A stretch of 64,000 bases of DNA from Galbula dea (taxonomy: Eukaryota; Chordata; Aves; Piciformes; Galbulidae), in contig VWZX01004907.1 in the NCBI GenBank assembly GCA_013399015.1, positions 1 to 64,000 on the forward strand, read 5' to 3'. Each line of letters opens with the position of its first letter. Positions within the stretch are counted from its first letter, which is position 1. Made by a program: the position numbers and the translations under genes. The notes below the pieces were generated by a model. The model searched no databases and had not been told where the DNA came from. It worked only from the letters and a program-made list of their open reading frames with translations. Of this stretch, positions 1-12,800 are shown in pieces.

Positions 1-3000
1 AATCCCCCGTGCAAAGACCCTCATTCCCCGTTGAGAATTGTATTAGATTGTATAGAAAGTAATAACCTAGAAATTTAAAAAACTTAGCCTGACTTCTTAG
101 CTGCTTCTCCTCAGTAATAGAAATGTACCCTCAGCACAAGAAAGACATGAACCTTTTGGAGCAGGTCCAGAGGAAGATATAAAAATGATCAGGCTGGAAC
201 ACTTCTGCCATGAAGACAGGCTGAGAGAGTTGGGGTTGTTCAGCCTGGAGAAGAGAAGGTTCTGGGAGACACCTTAGTGCAGCCTTGCAGTACTTAAACG
301 GAGCCTATAAGAAATATGTGGACAGTCATTTTAGCAGGGTCTGTTGTGACAGAACAAGAGGTAATGGTTTTAAACTAAAAGAAGGTAGATTTAGACTAGA
401 TATAAAGATTTTTTTATAATGAGGGTGGTGAAACACTGGCCCAGGTTGCCCAGAGAGGTGGTAGATGCCCCATCCCTGGAAACATTCCAGGCCAGGTTTT
501 TTGGGTCTCTGAGCAACCTGATCTAGTTGAAGATGTCCCTGGTCACTGCAGGGTATGTGGACTAGGTGACCTTTAAAGGCCTCTTCCAACTCAAACCATT
601 CTACAATTCCGTGATAAACAAGCCCAAATCAGTGGAAACTTCCATAGGAGAAGGGTTAATCCCCATGACAACTCTTAACAAATTCCAGTTTAGGAAATTA
701 CATTCTGCCTATTTCATGCTGCCCTCTGGCAGGTTCAGCTATGGTTCCTTACATTCAAAGCTTAATTGCATCACCTACAAACCAAAACGGGGGAGTTAAA
801 GCCCAACATGAATCTGCCTGCAATGGCTCAACCTTCAGTTCTGACATTCAACAGTGCAGGTAAGTTATTATTTTTGCTAACCATACCGTCTTCAGAGCTG
901 TACTAAACTAAACATTGAAAATAAGACAAAACAATGACTTGTTTTTGGAAATGCAAACCAAACAGAAGACGAGTGTGTTCTCTTGTATCCTCAGCTCATA
1001 CATGCCAGCCACTTCATCCGACTGGATTACACAGAAATAACTACATTAGAAGTTTTTCCTGTGGCTTGCTGGTTTGTGTTTTCAATGCTGGGCATGGTCA
1101 TTAGGAGGGATCACCATCAGAGAAAATACCTAGGTATAAACATTGGTCTAAAGTTTCTTAAATGCCTTTGTATTTCCTTAAAAGTATGCAATCTTTGCTC
1201 AAAAGACCAAGAGACATACAGTGCTTTTGCTCCTGTTTTGCTTTTAAATACTATTTTCTTACAACCTCTATAAAGTTCTCCACGTATCCAAACTTCACTG
1301 TTCCAGGTCTCACTCAAACCAAGGGATTGATTCTGTGTATACTGAAGGCCATATTAAAGCTCCTGAATTGCATTCGAGTCTGGACTATGACCTCTGAAGG
1401 CTGCTGGGGTTGCCCTCACAGAAGGTGAGGTTGAAAAGTACACACAAGTCCATACTTGAAGTGTGTGGCTACAACTTTTAGAAAAGAAGACAGATAAAAA
1501 GGATTAACCTCTCCTCCACAGGGATTCTCAAATTAAAACCCATGCCAACCAGAGGACAAAAGAGAAACGAGAGAGAGGATAAAATGGAGAAGCAGGTTTA
1601 CAGTTGCATTGCTCAGTCATAGAGATTTAATGGCATTTAGAGACAGGAGTGACACTGGATGTTAAGCAAAAGAGAACAAAATATTTGAAGGGTAGAGGCA
1701 AGGGATAAGAAAATAGAGCAGAGAAATGAGAAACCAGCAGCACCCAGCAACACAAGCAGCATCTGTCTCATCTCTGAGTCAACCATGAAGTAGAAGCTAA
1801 AGGATCCTTCCTCCTGCTGCCTTTCATCTGTGGGCAAATCCTTCTGCTTTTGGCCAGTACCAGGCACAGCATCAACACTTTTAACTTTGGGAGACAGTCA
1901 CCATAGCTATGGCCATTGACCTGCTCCAGGCAAGCACTCCTGTGCCACTACTCCATGGTGCTCTCTCCTTCACTCTTGCCATACTACGTCTCTGGCAGCT
2001 GTCAGGCCCTGCTCAGCAGCACTGATGGCTGCAGGGACACCTCTATCCCTCCTTGGTATGGCTCCTGTCCACCTACACTGCCTAGCACCCACAGCTCAGT
2101 CTGCACTGTCCCAGGAAGTCTCAGGGAAAGGTTTCCAGGGGAATTCATACAACCTCTCAGAAAACACTCAATGTGTGCACCACCACTGCTACTCATCCAG
2201 GCAGTTTCTTGGTTATGATGGTACCTGGGGATAAGAGCCTGATGGCTGGCAGGAGACCTACAATTCTTCCCTAAAAATCATACTTCCTTTTATTATACTG
2301 CCTTCTGTCCCTGCAGAAAGCAAGCACAGCCTTTGTTTATCTCATAACTCCTATGTGTTTGAGTATTTTTGTATTACTTTAAGAAAGAAAATGCATTTTA
2401 GCTGTCACCCCCAAAACTAATACGGGAGAGTTTGTAATTGCTTCCTGATGAGGTCTGGCAATTAACAAGTACATAACACTCCTGAATGAAATGGTTTAGC
2501 TTGGTAACGACTGCTTTTTGTGACCCCAGTGTCACTCCAGTGGCATCAGCTTTGCTCTTCCCATCTTCCATCACCATGCTCTCTCTACAGGCAACTACAA
2601 TTACCATTTCAAAAGAGCAGAACAAATCTTACTACCCAATGTCAGTAGTTGACAGTGAATGCACTGAAGGACCTCTTTCTTTATTCATTAGAAACAAAAT
2701 TTTTCCCACCTTGCTTTTTTCTTTCAGGTACAATTCTGATTTTATTTATACTCTCATTTGAAACAGAAAATTATTCACAGTAACAAGCATCTGTATTTAT
2801 CTCATTTGTGAGTTACCTGAGAACTTCCCACCCACTCCCCAGGAGACACACCAACTTAAAAGTCAAATAATCTAATAAGTAAGAAAACAAGAAAGGAGAG
2901 GAAAAGGCAGAAGGGAGAAGGCATATATAGATGGCTAATCTACTGTAGATCATACTACAGGGTGCTTTTCATGATCCTATCACTAATAGTAACACCCATC

Positions 3001-3648
3001 ATGCTTCCAGAATCACCAGGAGATGTTCTGCAAGAGTGTCAAGAACCTGAATTCATATGAGCTCCAAGATGCAGCACATCATCTCATTATGTTATAAAAC
3101 AGAGAGGTTCTAATAGACTCTATTATCCTTACAAGGGAAATGGCCTATTTTGTATACAAACAAGCCTGAAGACTTTAAAAAAAGGGTGCTGTAGCATAAG
3201 AGATTTGCCAAGGGCTCAGACAATCTAAACTAAATGAAGAGATGAATAAACAAAAGCAACCACACACCCACACCTCATGCATGAAACACCCTTGGAAACC
3301 TCCTTAAAAGAAGAGCTACAGAGTTCTTAGTCTTTTCCAACCCCCACCCCGAGGGCATCTTCTCCAACAGACAGTTTAGGTCTGCTCCATCTCAAAGGCA
3401 CTGTGTCTGCTCTGGTTGTGCACATGAATGAGGCAGTCTACTTTACTATGGATCTCAAGTATAATTCAGTTTCTTAGGGAAAATATCCCATCCTCACCTT
3501 TGAATGTATAAGGTACCATCAAGCACTGAAGGGATAGACAGGTTGGAAAAGCATCTTCTCCAAAACACCCAAAGCCTAGCTGTGCCTGGCAAAGCCCATG
3601 AGGAAGAAGCCACGAAGGGGTAAGCCCTCAGCAGCGGTGTGGACTCAC
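1..3648 (-). other. GAS6: GAS6 intron 10 (partial, runs off the left edge)
   Basis: No continuation of LG1 is visible on the minus strand, so at least 3.6 kb of intron follows exon 10. It contains a plus-strand CR1 (136-615) and an exon-like 28-bp segment at 3498-3525. The remaining open frames are short and unrecognised. Confidence 0.8.
136..615 (+). mobile_element. CR1 LINE 3' fragment
   Basis: About 480 bp matching the CR1 3' region: ATGAAGACAGGCTGAGAGAG, TTCAGCCTGGAGAAGAGAAG, GTTGCCCAGAGAGGTGGTAG, ending CTCTTCCAACTC and an ATTCTACAATTCCGTG tail. It is 5'-truncated and has no intact reverse-transcriptase frame. It is antisense to GAS6, inside intron 10. Confidence 0.93.
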
Positions 3649-3838
3649 CGTTTGCCACATGCCGTGGTTGATAAGCGGCCCGCTGCCGGTCACGCGACCT
3701 ATGCCGCTGTACTTCAGCTGCAGCTCCAGCCGGCCGTTGCGCAAAGCCAAGACGACCCATGTGCTGTCTCGATGGCCTCCAGCAAAGAAAAGGATACCTT
3801 CAGGATCAAAGGTTCTAAAGTCGAACTCAGCCACAAGT
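3649..3838 (-). CDS. GAS6: GAS6 exon 10: laminin G domain 1, first half
   Basis: The 190-bp exon runs from GCGGTCAG|ACTTGTGGC to TGGCAAACG|GTGAGT. It codes residues 312-375, including LVAEFDFRTFDPEGILFFAG, then HRDSTWVVLALRNGRLELQL, ending GPLINHGMWQT. These are beta-strands of an LG/SHBG-like fold. It ends in phase 0, where the family continues with ISVEEL-like sequence. I looked for that continuation on the minus strand of 1-3640 and did not find it, so exon 11 should lie outside the window. Confidence 0.97.
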
Positions 3839-6800
3839 CTGACCGCACAGGTGCCAAGAAATAAATTAGTTATGCAGAGTTCAAAAACCACAGAGTATTT
3901 TCCATACAAGATAGCATCAGTTCTAGCAGTTACAAAGCTCTGCTGAAACATACTGGGTTTTAATGCAGTCCTGAAAGACTCAAGCTGTGAAGATGGGGTT
4001 TAAAACAGCATCGAGAATAAAGAACACTTGACTGTAGTTCAGCCATTACCCTAGAAGCTCTGTGGTCAAGGCTGCCTTTCTCAGTTACTACTCTGGTTAA
4101 TGTTTTGCCTTACAGGACTCCACAATTCAAAAACCAATGATGATCATAGGACTAATTGTTACTGCAATGGCCTCATTTCACTGCATGCACTAAAGCCAGA
4201 CAGCACATTCCACTGCCAGTCTCAGTTGTCCTCACCTTGTCAGTTGTTTCCTTTTGAAGCGTAGCCTGATAACAGGAGTGCCGCTGAACATCCTCCCCAG
4301 GTACAAGGATTTAATACTTTTTCCAACAGCAAAAGGCACACATGGTATTATGTTCTGTAATCAAAACACATTTTGGAGTGCTTATTCTCCTCACACAGCA
4401 GAGAGAGAATCAGAGTATGCCTCCTTTTCTCATGTAGTTGCTATACATGTGGTAGGTTAGGGCACTTTAATGTTTATACTCTCAAAATACAGTTGTCTTG
4501 GTACTGAGAACATTTCCTCTTTCCTTCCCTCCTTCCTCCTATCTGCCTTGGAGGAATGTTTTTCTCTGGCAAAATGAAACTGTACCAATAATGTACAGCA
4601 GAAGCTTTCCTACTGCAGCAATAAAAGATGTGCTAAGAACTTGCTGTTGGTTGGGTTCTACAGAGGCAGCCTGTGCCACTGAAGCCCATTCACCTCAAAT
4701 GCCTGGAGGACATGAGTGTCACGTGCTAGTGCTGGTCCATAAGTTATACCCTATGCCCTGAGACCTCCATACCATCCTACTGGGTGTAACTCAGAAAAGC
4801 TTGTGCAGCCAGATGTAACTCATAGCCAAACAGAGGGCTGGCAGGAGTATCACTGGCATGCTCTTTTGTAATGAGGACAAGAGGTGCCTGAGAAGAGAGA
4901 TTTTTGGGAGAAAGTTTCCTTTCAGAAGAGCGACTGTTCCTAGCTCACATAACTTTACCTATTTGATTCCCTCCTGCTGGTCATTCAGCTCAAATGCCTT
5001 TGTCCAGAGCCTCATCACTTATTCTTAATTGCAATGTAAAAATAAAGGTCTCTTCTGCAGACATGGCCATGAAGATGAACATACCTCACACGTATTCATG
5101 TCCCGGGAAAGCTTCACTCCCCCTCTGCCATCGCAATGACAGCTATAGCTCCCTGGTGAGTTGACACAGGTCTGTTCACAGAGCTTTTCTTCACATTCAT
5201 TTACATCTACATAAAATCAACAAGGAAGAGAGAAGAAAAGAGCAATTGAGTTTGTTTAAACAGGAATCATCTGGAGGAAAAATCCCCAGTGTTATCAGTT
5301 CTGTTTTGTAGCCCCTTTTGCTCGAGCGTGCCCATGCACTCGGTAGCCAGTACTTACCCTACTTCACAGGGAAGAGTTAGAATTAGCATCTGCACAAACC
5401 CATTTTCACAGACAGATTCCAGCTGCCCAAAGATACACAGCAAGTCAGTGGGAAGGCTGGACTCTTTGTCTGCTGGTGCACACCCCTGGGCTTTTAACTT
5501 CTAGGCAAGATCTCCTCCCCTCAAGCCTCTTCTGTTACACCTGTACTAACTGGCTCCTGCTGCTTCAACTCAAGTTCAACTCAGGGACTGCTTGTGTCAT
5601 TGCTACTCATCAGCTGAATCCTCAACAAACAAGTAAAAGCTGAATTTCTCATGCATTATTTTCTTTTTCTTTTTTTTTTTACCCCTTTGGCTTGTTTTTA
5701 CCCACTTCACAAACAAATGCAGGATAACAAACTGTGATGGCCCACAGGGATCTCTTCAGGCAGAGAAGAACCTGGTAGGGCTGATTGGTTTGTGATTCAA
5801 ATCATTATGTGAATTTAGACAACAGGCAGGGATCAATGCTAGTTTTGGAAACATTTCAAAACTTTCTCCTTTGAGGAAGCTTGCAGGCAGTATAACCAAC
5901 GTATATTAAGCTTCTAATTCAGAGTAATATTACAAGGCAGGTTTTGAAAGAGCAACAGCTACTGCTCTGTAACTTTTCTTATCCTACAAAGAGAGAAAGC
6001 AACATGCACAGATGCTTCTGAGCTTCCACTGGATCTTGTACTTGCCCTAAATTGAAGAAATCTCAGTACTCTGGCTCAAACAGCTCAATTCAAGTCATCA
6101 AAGATGACTGCAAACTCAGTGAGCTCAAAGATGACTGCAAGCTTAATGAAATACAAGATGACTGCAAATTGAAAACCCACTCACAAGTAGGGAAAGGGAA
6201 CATAAGTCCAGGGAGTAAGATTAAAAATAAAACCCAAACCAAAAAGCTTTTACTGAAGTCTGAAATTACATTTCACAAATGCTAACATGAGATTATTTCA
6301 CAAGCTTACCCTGACAAGTCTTTCTGGCTTCATCATACTTGTAGCCTGCATCACAAAGACATTCATAGGAGCTTAATAAATTTTTACAATGAGCTTCTCC
6401 ACAGATGCCTGCTGATGCTGTGCATTCATCTATGTCTGCAAAAGAAGCAATGAAACAACATGACTTCAGATACAAGTGTAATCACTCTACAAACACTGGA
6501 GCTGCTCAAGGAATCCCTATATTATTTTGGTAACTGAAAAAACAACATCTTTAAGAATCTACCTTTAGGTTAGCTAGCTATCAGGAGTGACTTCAGGCTT
6601 TCGAAAACCAGCTGGTCTTTCTTTCTTTAAGCCATTAACCATTATTGGGGGAAGAAAATGCCAAGTGAGCCAGGAGAAAATCTGTAAACCAGAACATCTA
6701 CAAAACTGAAAAGCTCACTCCATCAGGGGGCTGAAACTGCAGGTTAAAAAAGCAGCAAGCAAGAACTCAGAAACAGCAGTAGGAATTTTACCAAAACACA

Positions 6801-9800
6801 GAAGGAACATGAAGCCTGTGGAGCACTTCTGGTGCACCACAGATTTCTGTTCTCCTTCCTCAGACAGGCAAGCCATAATTTTTCATGCATTCACAAAACT
6901 AAGATCTAAACCTGCTGATCTGTTGTGGCAAAGAGGAACTGAAGTAGCCCAATCTGCCACAGAGAACAAGTCATATCTGTGAGATGTTGTGGGTTTCACC
7001 ATGAAGACAGGCAATGGACAGGAGGTCCATAAAAACAACCAATACCCAGCAAAATCCTGGTGTTGACAAAAAACCATTGGTAGTATACTGAGAGTTTCAT
7101 ATTTACTTTTGCTTCCTAGTACATGTTAAAACTACAATGACTCCTGGCTATCTCACTTATCCTAAGGACCTGGTCTAGGGAATCCTGCTGTGGCAGGGGG
7201 GTTGGACAAGATGATCTTTCGAGGTCCCTTCCAACTCCTAACATTCTGTGATTCTGGGACATGTTACTCTCTGTGATCTCCCCATGGATTAGTGACCTGG
7301 CTGACGGCAGCCTGTCTAGTGTGCTGGGCAGCCTTAGTCTATGAAACAACAGACACAACTTAACTCTTTAGTGTGTGCACACAAAGACAGGATTGAACCT
7401 GAAAGAAAACTGAAATGCAATGCTAAAGCTCAGCTGACATTAACCACTGCTGACAGTCACCTCAGGAACTGGAGGGTGCCACATTGAAGCAACAGGCTGC
7501 TTATACACTATGTTCACAGTGCTCTAACAGACAGGACTAGGGTGTTATAAAATGGGACTTGGTTTAGTGGCATGATGGTGATAGGTTGATGGTTGGACTT
7601 GATGATCTTAAAGGTCTCTTCCAACCTTAATAATTGTGTGCTTCTGTTATACAAACATACATGCATCTGAAAACAGACTTAACTGTGTGCCCACTCACTG
7701 TCCACCTGTCCATGACGACTGGCACTGGAGGACAATTCAAAATTCAAGTTGGCTCTACCTTGTGGCTGCTCCCATCAGAAAGGAGTACCATGTAATCTGT
7801 ATAGTCAACAGTGGAAGTGACACAGAAATGAAATGCTGCTCTTTGTCTTTTTGCTAGCAGCATTACCATGCTGTTCAGATCAGGTATGCAAACTGTTTAG
7901 AAACATGTCATCAAATCCATTGCTAAGAGGCTTATACACAGACTTCCCTGTTTTTTCATGAGATGCACAGAACTTTAATGACCACCTGTGATCATTAACG
8001 AGTCTGTGCTTCAGCATGCAGTTTCCTAACACTTAAAATCTCAGTTGCTTAAGTTTTGGTTATGTAAATTCATTCTACAGTTTCAATCAGATACTTCAGA
8101 TCCTCACTTTTTGTTCTCATCTGCTACGTCAAATAGCTGCCACCCTTCACTAGGGCCTTTCTACAGCTGTTAATATGCAGTTACAGTGAGTGTATCCTTC
8201 TGCATCTATCTGAATTCGTTAGCTGCTGTACATATCCAAATTTAGGAAAATAAGACCACACAAAGGAAAAACAAATGGCTCATATGTTACCACACTGTGA
8301 GGCTGCAAAGAACCATAACAACACATCTGGCCAGCCCTTCCCCCTCTCAATGTCAGAATATGAGGAGTGATCAGCTAAACCAAAGTAGCACAATCCAAGC
8401 CACAAATCCTCTGTGAATCACTCTGTTATGATATTGGAGAGCAGCACCGGGTAACCACTGACAAGCCCAGGCATGTAGTGCTGGCTGGAGCACCCAGCAG
8501 ACAGCAGCTAACGGGAGCTACCAGCAAGTCTCTGCCGGGCTAGGGAGCAGATCAGAGCTGCTCAGTGCAACCTAGCTCCTTGAAATACAGGCAGAAGTCA
8601 CTAAGCAGCCACTAAAGCAAACTGAGAGGCCCAGCAAAGCTTACCTTCACATATTTTGCTGTCTTTAAGAGCATAACCGTTGTAGCATGAGCAACGGTAG
8701 CTGCCCAGCTTGTTGAGGCAGAGCTGGTTACAGCCACCATTCTGCACATTGCATTCATCAATATCTATGTAAAAAGAAGAGGTTGCAGTCAGCTTTTTAC
8801 CTCTGAAAATAATCTGGAGGGTCAGAGGGGGATAGGCATTGGAAAGGAGAGAGACCAAACGAGAAACATTATTACAGTAGAAAGACAATGATTTAAAAAA
8901 ATCCAGAAAGATTTCACTCAAACACTTGAAGTACATTAGCTGAAGATAATTTCAGTTAAAAAAAAAGAAAACAAAAAAAGGGAAGGAAGTGTAACTGAGT
9001 ATCTCCTTCAGAGCTCTGAGAAAGCAGAGGAGTATCTTCAGTCACTGTGGAGATGAAGAAGTTTGTTTGCAGAAGAAAGCTAATTATAACTAATGTATTT
9101 TATACCATAACTAACTTTTAAGGTTATACTATGGCCAGTAAGTTTAGGATGAAAGCTTTAAATAAAGCAAGAACAATATTAAAACAAGAAGAATATATCC
9201 TTACTACTACAGAACTCAGGAGAACAAAAAGTCTCCTTGTGAGCTAAGCTGTGCTCCACTGGAGTTAGCAGCAAAAGCCTGTTCAATCCAGCAGAGCCTG
9301 GATTTTACCCTCAGTCTGTCCAACCTGCTCATCTGCTTCTTTCTAGGGCTTTAGAGTTAGCTGCTGGGTACAAGAGCACATTTCATGGCATCTTGTAAGA
9401 AAAAAAGGGGATCCACTTCAGACTGATCAGATGCTGAACTCTCAAAGCGGATTGCATACTGATCAATCAACTGCCTCAAATGCTTAAATAAGCTGCTTGG
9501 GAGAGATCCTATAATCTCCCCACAATATTTACATCAAAAGGAAAGGCTTTGGATCTCCTGCTGTCTCAGTTGCCGCAATTCTGGACTGGTTAAATGTGAT
9601 TTCTGGCAATTACTTCATATTGGCAGGCAGAAAAGCGGTGGTTCTGACAGGAAGCCTTGCAGGCAGAAAAGAAAGAAAGAAAATAAAAGGAGGGAAGATA
9701 ACTTCAGTATTTCATAAAGAAATCTAGAAAGCCCTCTGGGGGCCTGGGACTTCTTGTACAAATAGTTTCTGCCCAAATATTCTCTTTAAAGGTCATGGAA

Positions 9801-12800
9801 ATACACAGTGTGGTTAAGCAGATGTGGAATAAGCTCCTACTAACAAGGAGGCTTTAACAGACTAACTTCATTAGTCTGTGCTTCAGCAGACTCGGAGCCC
9901 AGCTTGCCTGCTGAAAGCCATTGTTCCCATTGTAGGGATGCTACAAAGGAAGATGGGCAGCTTCTCTGGCTCTGCAGTCTGTGAGCTGTTCCATCAGGGT
10001 TCACAGCAGCAGTTGTGGCAGTTCTGCTTGAAAAGCCACTACAACTCCACTTTCTGCTGCCCCTTTCAGAGCAGTGGGACAGAAAGTTGGAGAGCAGCTT
10101 CTCAGATTACCCTGCCAAGACCAAGCTGAGATCCATATAAAAATGTTGACGTGAAAGAGTGACCTGCTTCACAGAAGGGTAACAACACAAGCAGTGTGGA
10201 ATCCAGGTTCAATTCTGTGACTTCTGAATTCTGCAGCACACTATCAGTGATCATTTGAGAATACAGCAAAGCCCAAATCATCTTTATTAGAAGTAGAAAA
10301 GAAAATGAAACCAAATTACCTTTTTCACATGTTTTCCCCTGCCAGCCACGCTTGCACTCACAATAGAAGTCCCCCTTGAGATCTTCACATTTGATGGTCC
10401 CCTCTTTGTGACAGGGATCAGGAGAACACTGGTTTGGCAAATCTGATTTGTATAAGGAGTAAAACAAAACAAAGGAAAAGAGAACACCACACTGAAGTCA
10501 CAGACAATCAGTTTTCTTACTCTCATTAAAAGTCAAGAAGCTTCATAGTGATGGAGAACTTCAGTATCAGAAATACTCACACCTGGCAAAACTGGAAGCT
10601 AGTTCTTAGTGCTCACATGCCAAACAAGCTGTGCCAGGAATTTTGCAGACCACAAGCAATAGAATTCATTTCATTGCCAAAGGGAGTGAGCTACCATCCC
10701 CATATCTGAAGGGCACATCCTGAGAGAAGTAATTCAGAGTAGCTCATTTTTAAGAAAGTTAATCCTAGTCTCCCTAGTTTTGGGGAAAGCAGAAAGCAGG
10801 TAGCAGCTACAGTACTCATGGAAGGATGGGTACTCTTTTCAATTAGTTTTTGTAGTTCAGTTGAGGATATAACCAGGGCTGACAGATTGGTGACTAGCGA
10901 AGGCTTATATCAGAATTTTTTGTCAGAGCTGTCCACTGAGGCTTTTCTATACTGTAAAATGAGAATAAAAAAGAAATACCAATGGCATAAGAACAGCAAA
11001 CCACTCTACAGAGACCACAATGTTCTCATGGGGCCACCACAGAGTAAAGTCTGCTCCTGATTTTTAAGCCACTTTAAGCCAAGTTGGCAATGGACATCTC
11101 CATAGGATAGTCACCATACTTTGGGGAGGACTGGAGGAGCAAATATCAAACTCAATGAATGCTCAGTGAATGGAAGTTCCCTGTCCAAATTCACCTACTC
11201 ACCTGTCTGTAGAACACCCAGGAACAGTGCTTTGCAGAGATAGCTAAAGGAAGGATGAGAGAATATCCTTGTCCCCACAAAAAATGGGTTGGTAGCTATC
11301 ATGTAGTGGTAACCTGTTACCCTGCTATTCTAGACCAGTGATCTTCAAAAAACATGAATGTGTTCACAGTTTCCACAACCTCAAGCAAAAGGAGCAGTGC
11401 AGAAGCTCATTCTGTAGACTGCAAAGCTCACCTAGTCAAAGGGCCCTTCTGTGGACAAGAACTTCTGTGGACCTCCTACACTTGGGCAAACTTCAGTCAC
11501 ACTCCAATCTGCCATGGACACCACTTTCCACAAAGAACATTTGAACCTGACCAGAGCCTTAGCAAACCTGAATATTCACATTCATTCCCATGTATCTGGG
11601 ACTGACCTTCTACACTGGAGCAGTCAACAGGCAGTTCCCCTTCCTCTGGGCTCACCAGCATACAGAATGCATTGGAAAAGGAAGTCCTATGACATGAAAA
11701 CATGATGTCTGGGCTTCCCTTTTGATGAACATACATGGCAGCTCCTTGTGCCTGACCAGCTGTCACCTCAGAGAGGGGATGACACAGCTAAAAAGCAGTG
11801 ATTCTGCCCAGTGCTTTTGGTGTATGACACAGGAGCTGCTGCTAGCAGCCTTTAGAGGAAGAACTACTATCATTAACAAATCCTTCTGCAATCTTGCAAT
11901 CTTGGCAGCACTTCCTTATAACTCAGCAGAAACCCAGTTCAGTTCAGACAAAAGGAAGAGCTTACAAAGAGTGAACCACACAGGTATATTTGGAGCACCT
12001 GGTCAGCAACAGCCCTCTGCAGACCAAGATTGGTCTGTGATACTAGATTTGCAGTTCTCAGTGGGTACATTTTAATTGAGCAGCAGCAGCTAAGATCTGT
12101 TTTCATTCACTGGTTCTGTTGAGACCAAAGTTCAGTAGACCAATGTCCAGTTCAGGACTCTTCAGGAATGCAAGTTCAAAGACTATGACAGACATACCTG
12201 TCCACTATGCATCTATTACATGATTATAATAAAGATTGCAATGTTCTTCTGAAGAGGACTAAGAGATGCAAGAAATCAGCAGAAGATTGGCAAAGGCTGT
12301 CATTAAATACAGTGGGCTGAATCAAGCAGCACAAAATAGATGAAGCTAAGAAAGGACCTCTTTAAAAGGTCACAAAGTATCTCAAATCTCCACAGCTGAA
12401 ATAATTTGCTTTTCAAGTTGTGATATCATCTGTCACCACCCAAACACAGCCAAAACAGTGGCTCCATCCACTCTCTCACTTCAGGTTATCCTCTGTAACC
12501 AGAACAGCTTCCACCTCTAGCTAGGGCTGTACTACTGAGAAGATCAGCATTTAGCCTGAGCCTCAGCAATGTGTTCCACTGTGGACAAGGGAGGAGGAAG
12601 CCAGAGGGCTCTTCAGGAAGGGAGTGTGACTTGGCTGATTTTCAGTATTTCATCTTGACACTCAGAAGCAGAGGAAAACTCAACAGGAGAAGCATGGGTA
12701 CACAATCCTTAGAGCCTCACAGAAATAACTGCTCACTCACTGCAAACAAGGCCTCATCATCTTTCTTCCTCACCACTTCAACTTTGCAGAGCTGGAGTAA

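Larger units (their letters stand above)
6436..8644 (-). other. GAS6: GAS6 intron 6
   Basis: A 2.2-kb intron with two short plus-strand CR1 3' ends (7165-7257 and 7554-7647), both antisense to the gene. Confidence 0.9.

Noticed and set aside
2398..2625. Candidate LG1 continuation (exon 11) on the minus strand with VIVV/MVM motifs
   Set aside because: It does not align with the expected ISVEEL...IKVN sequence, lacks the conserved residues, and has no convincing splice sites in phase 0.
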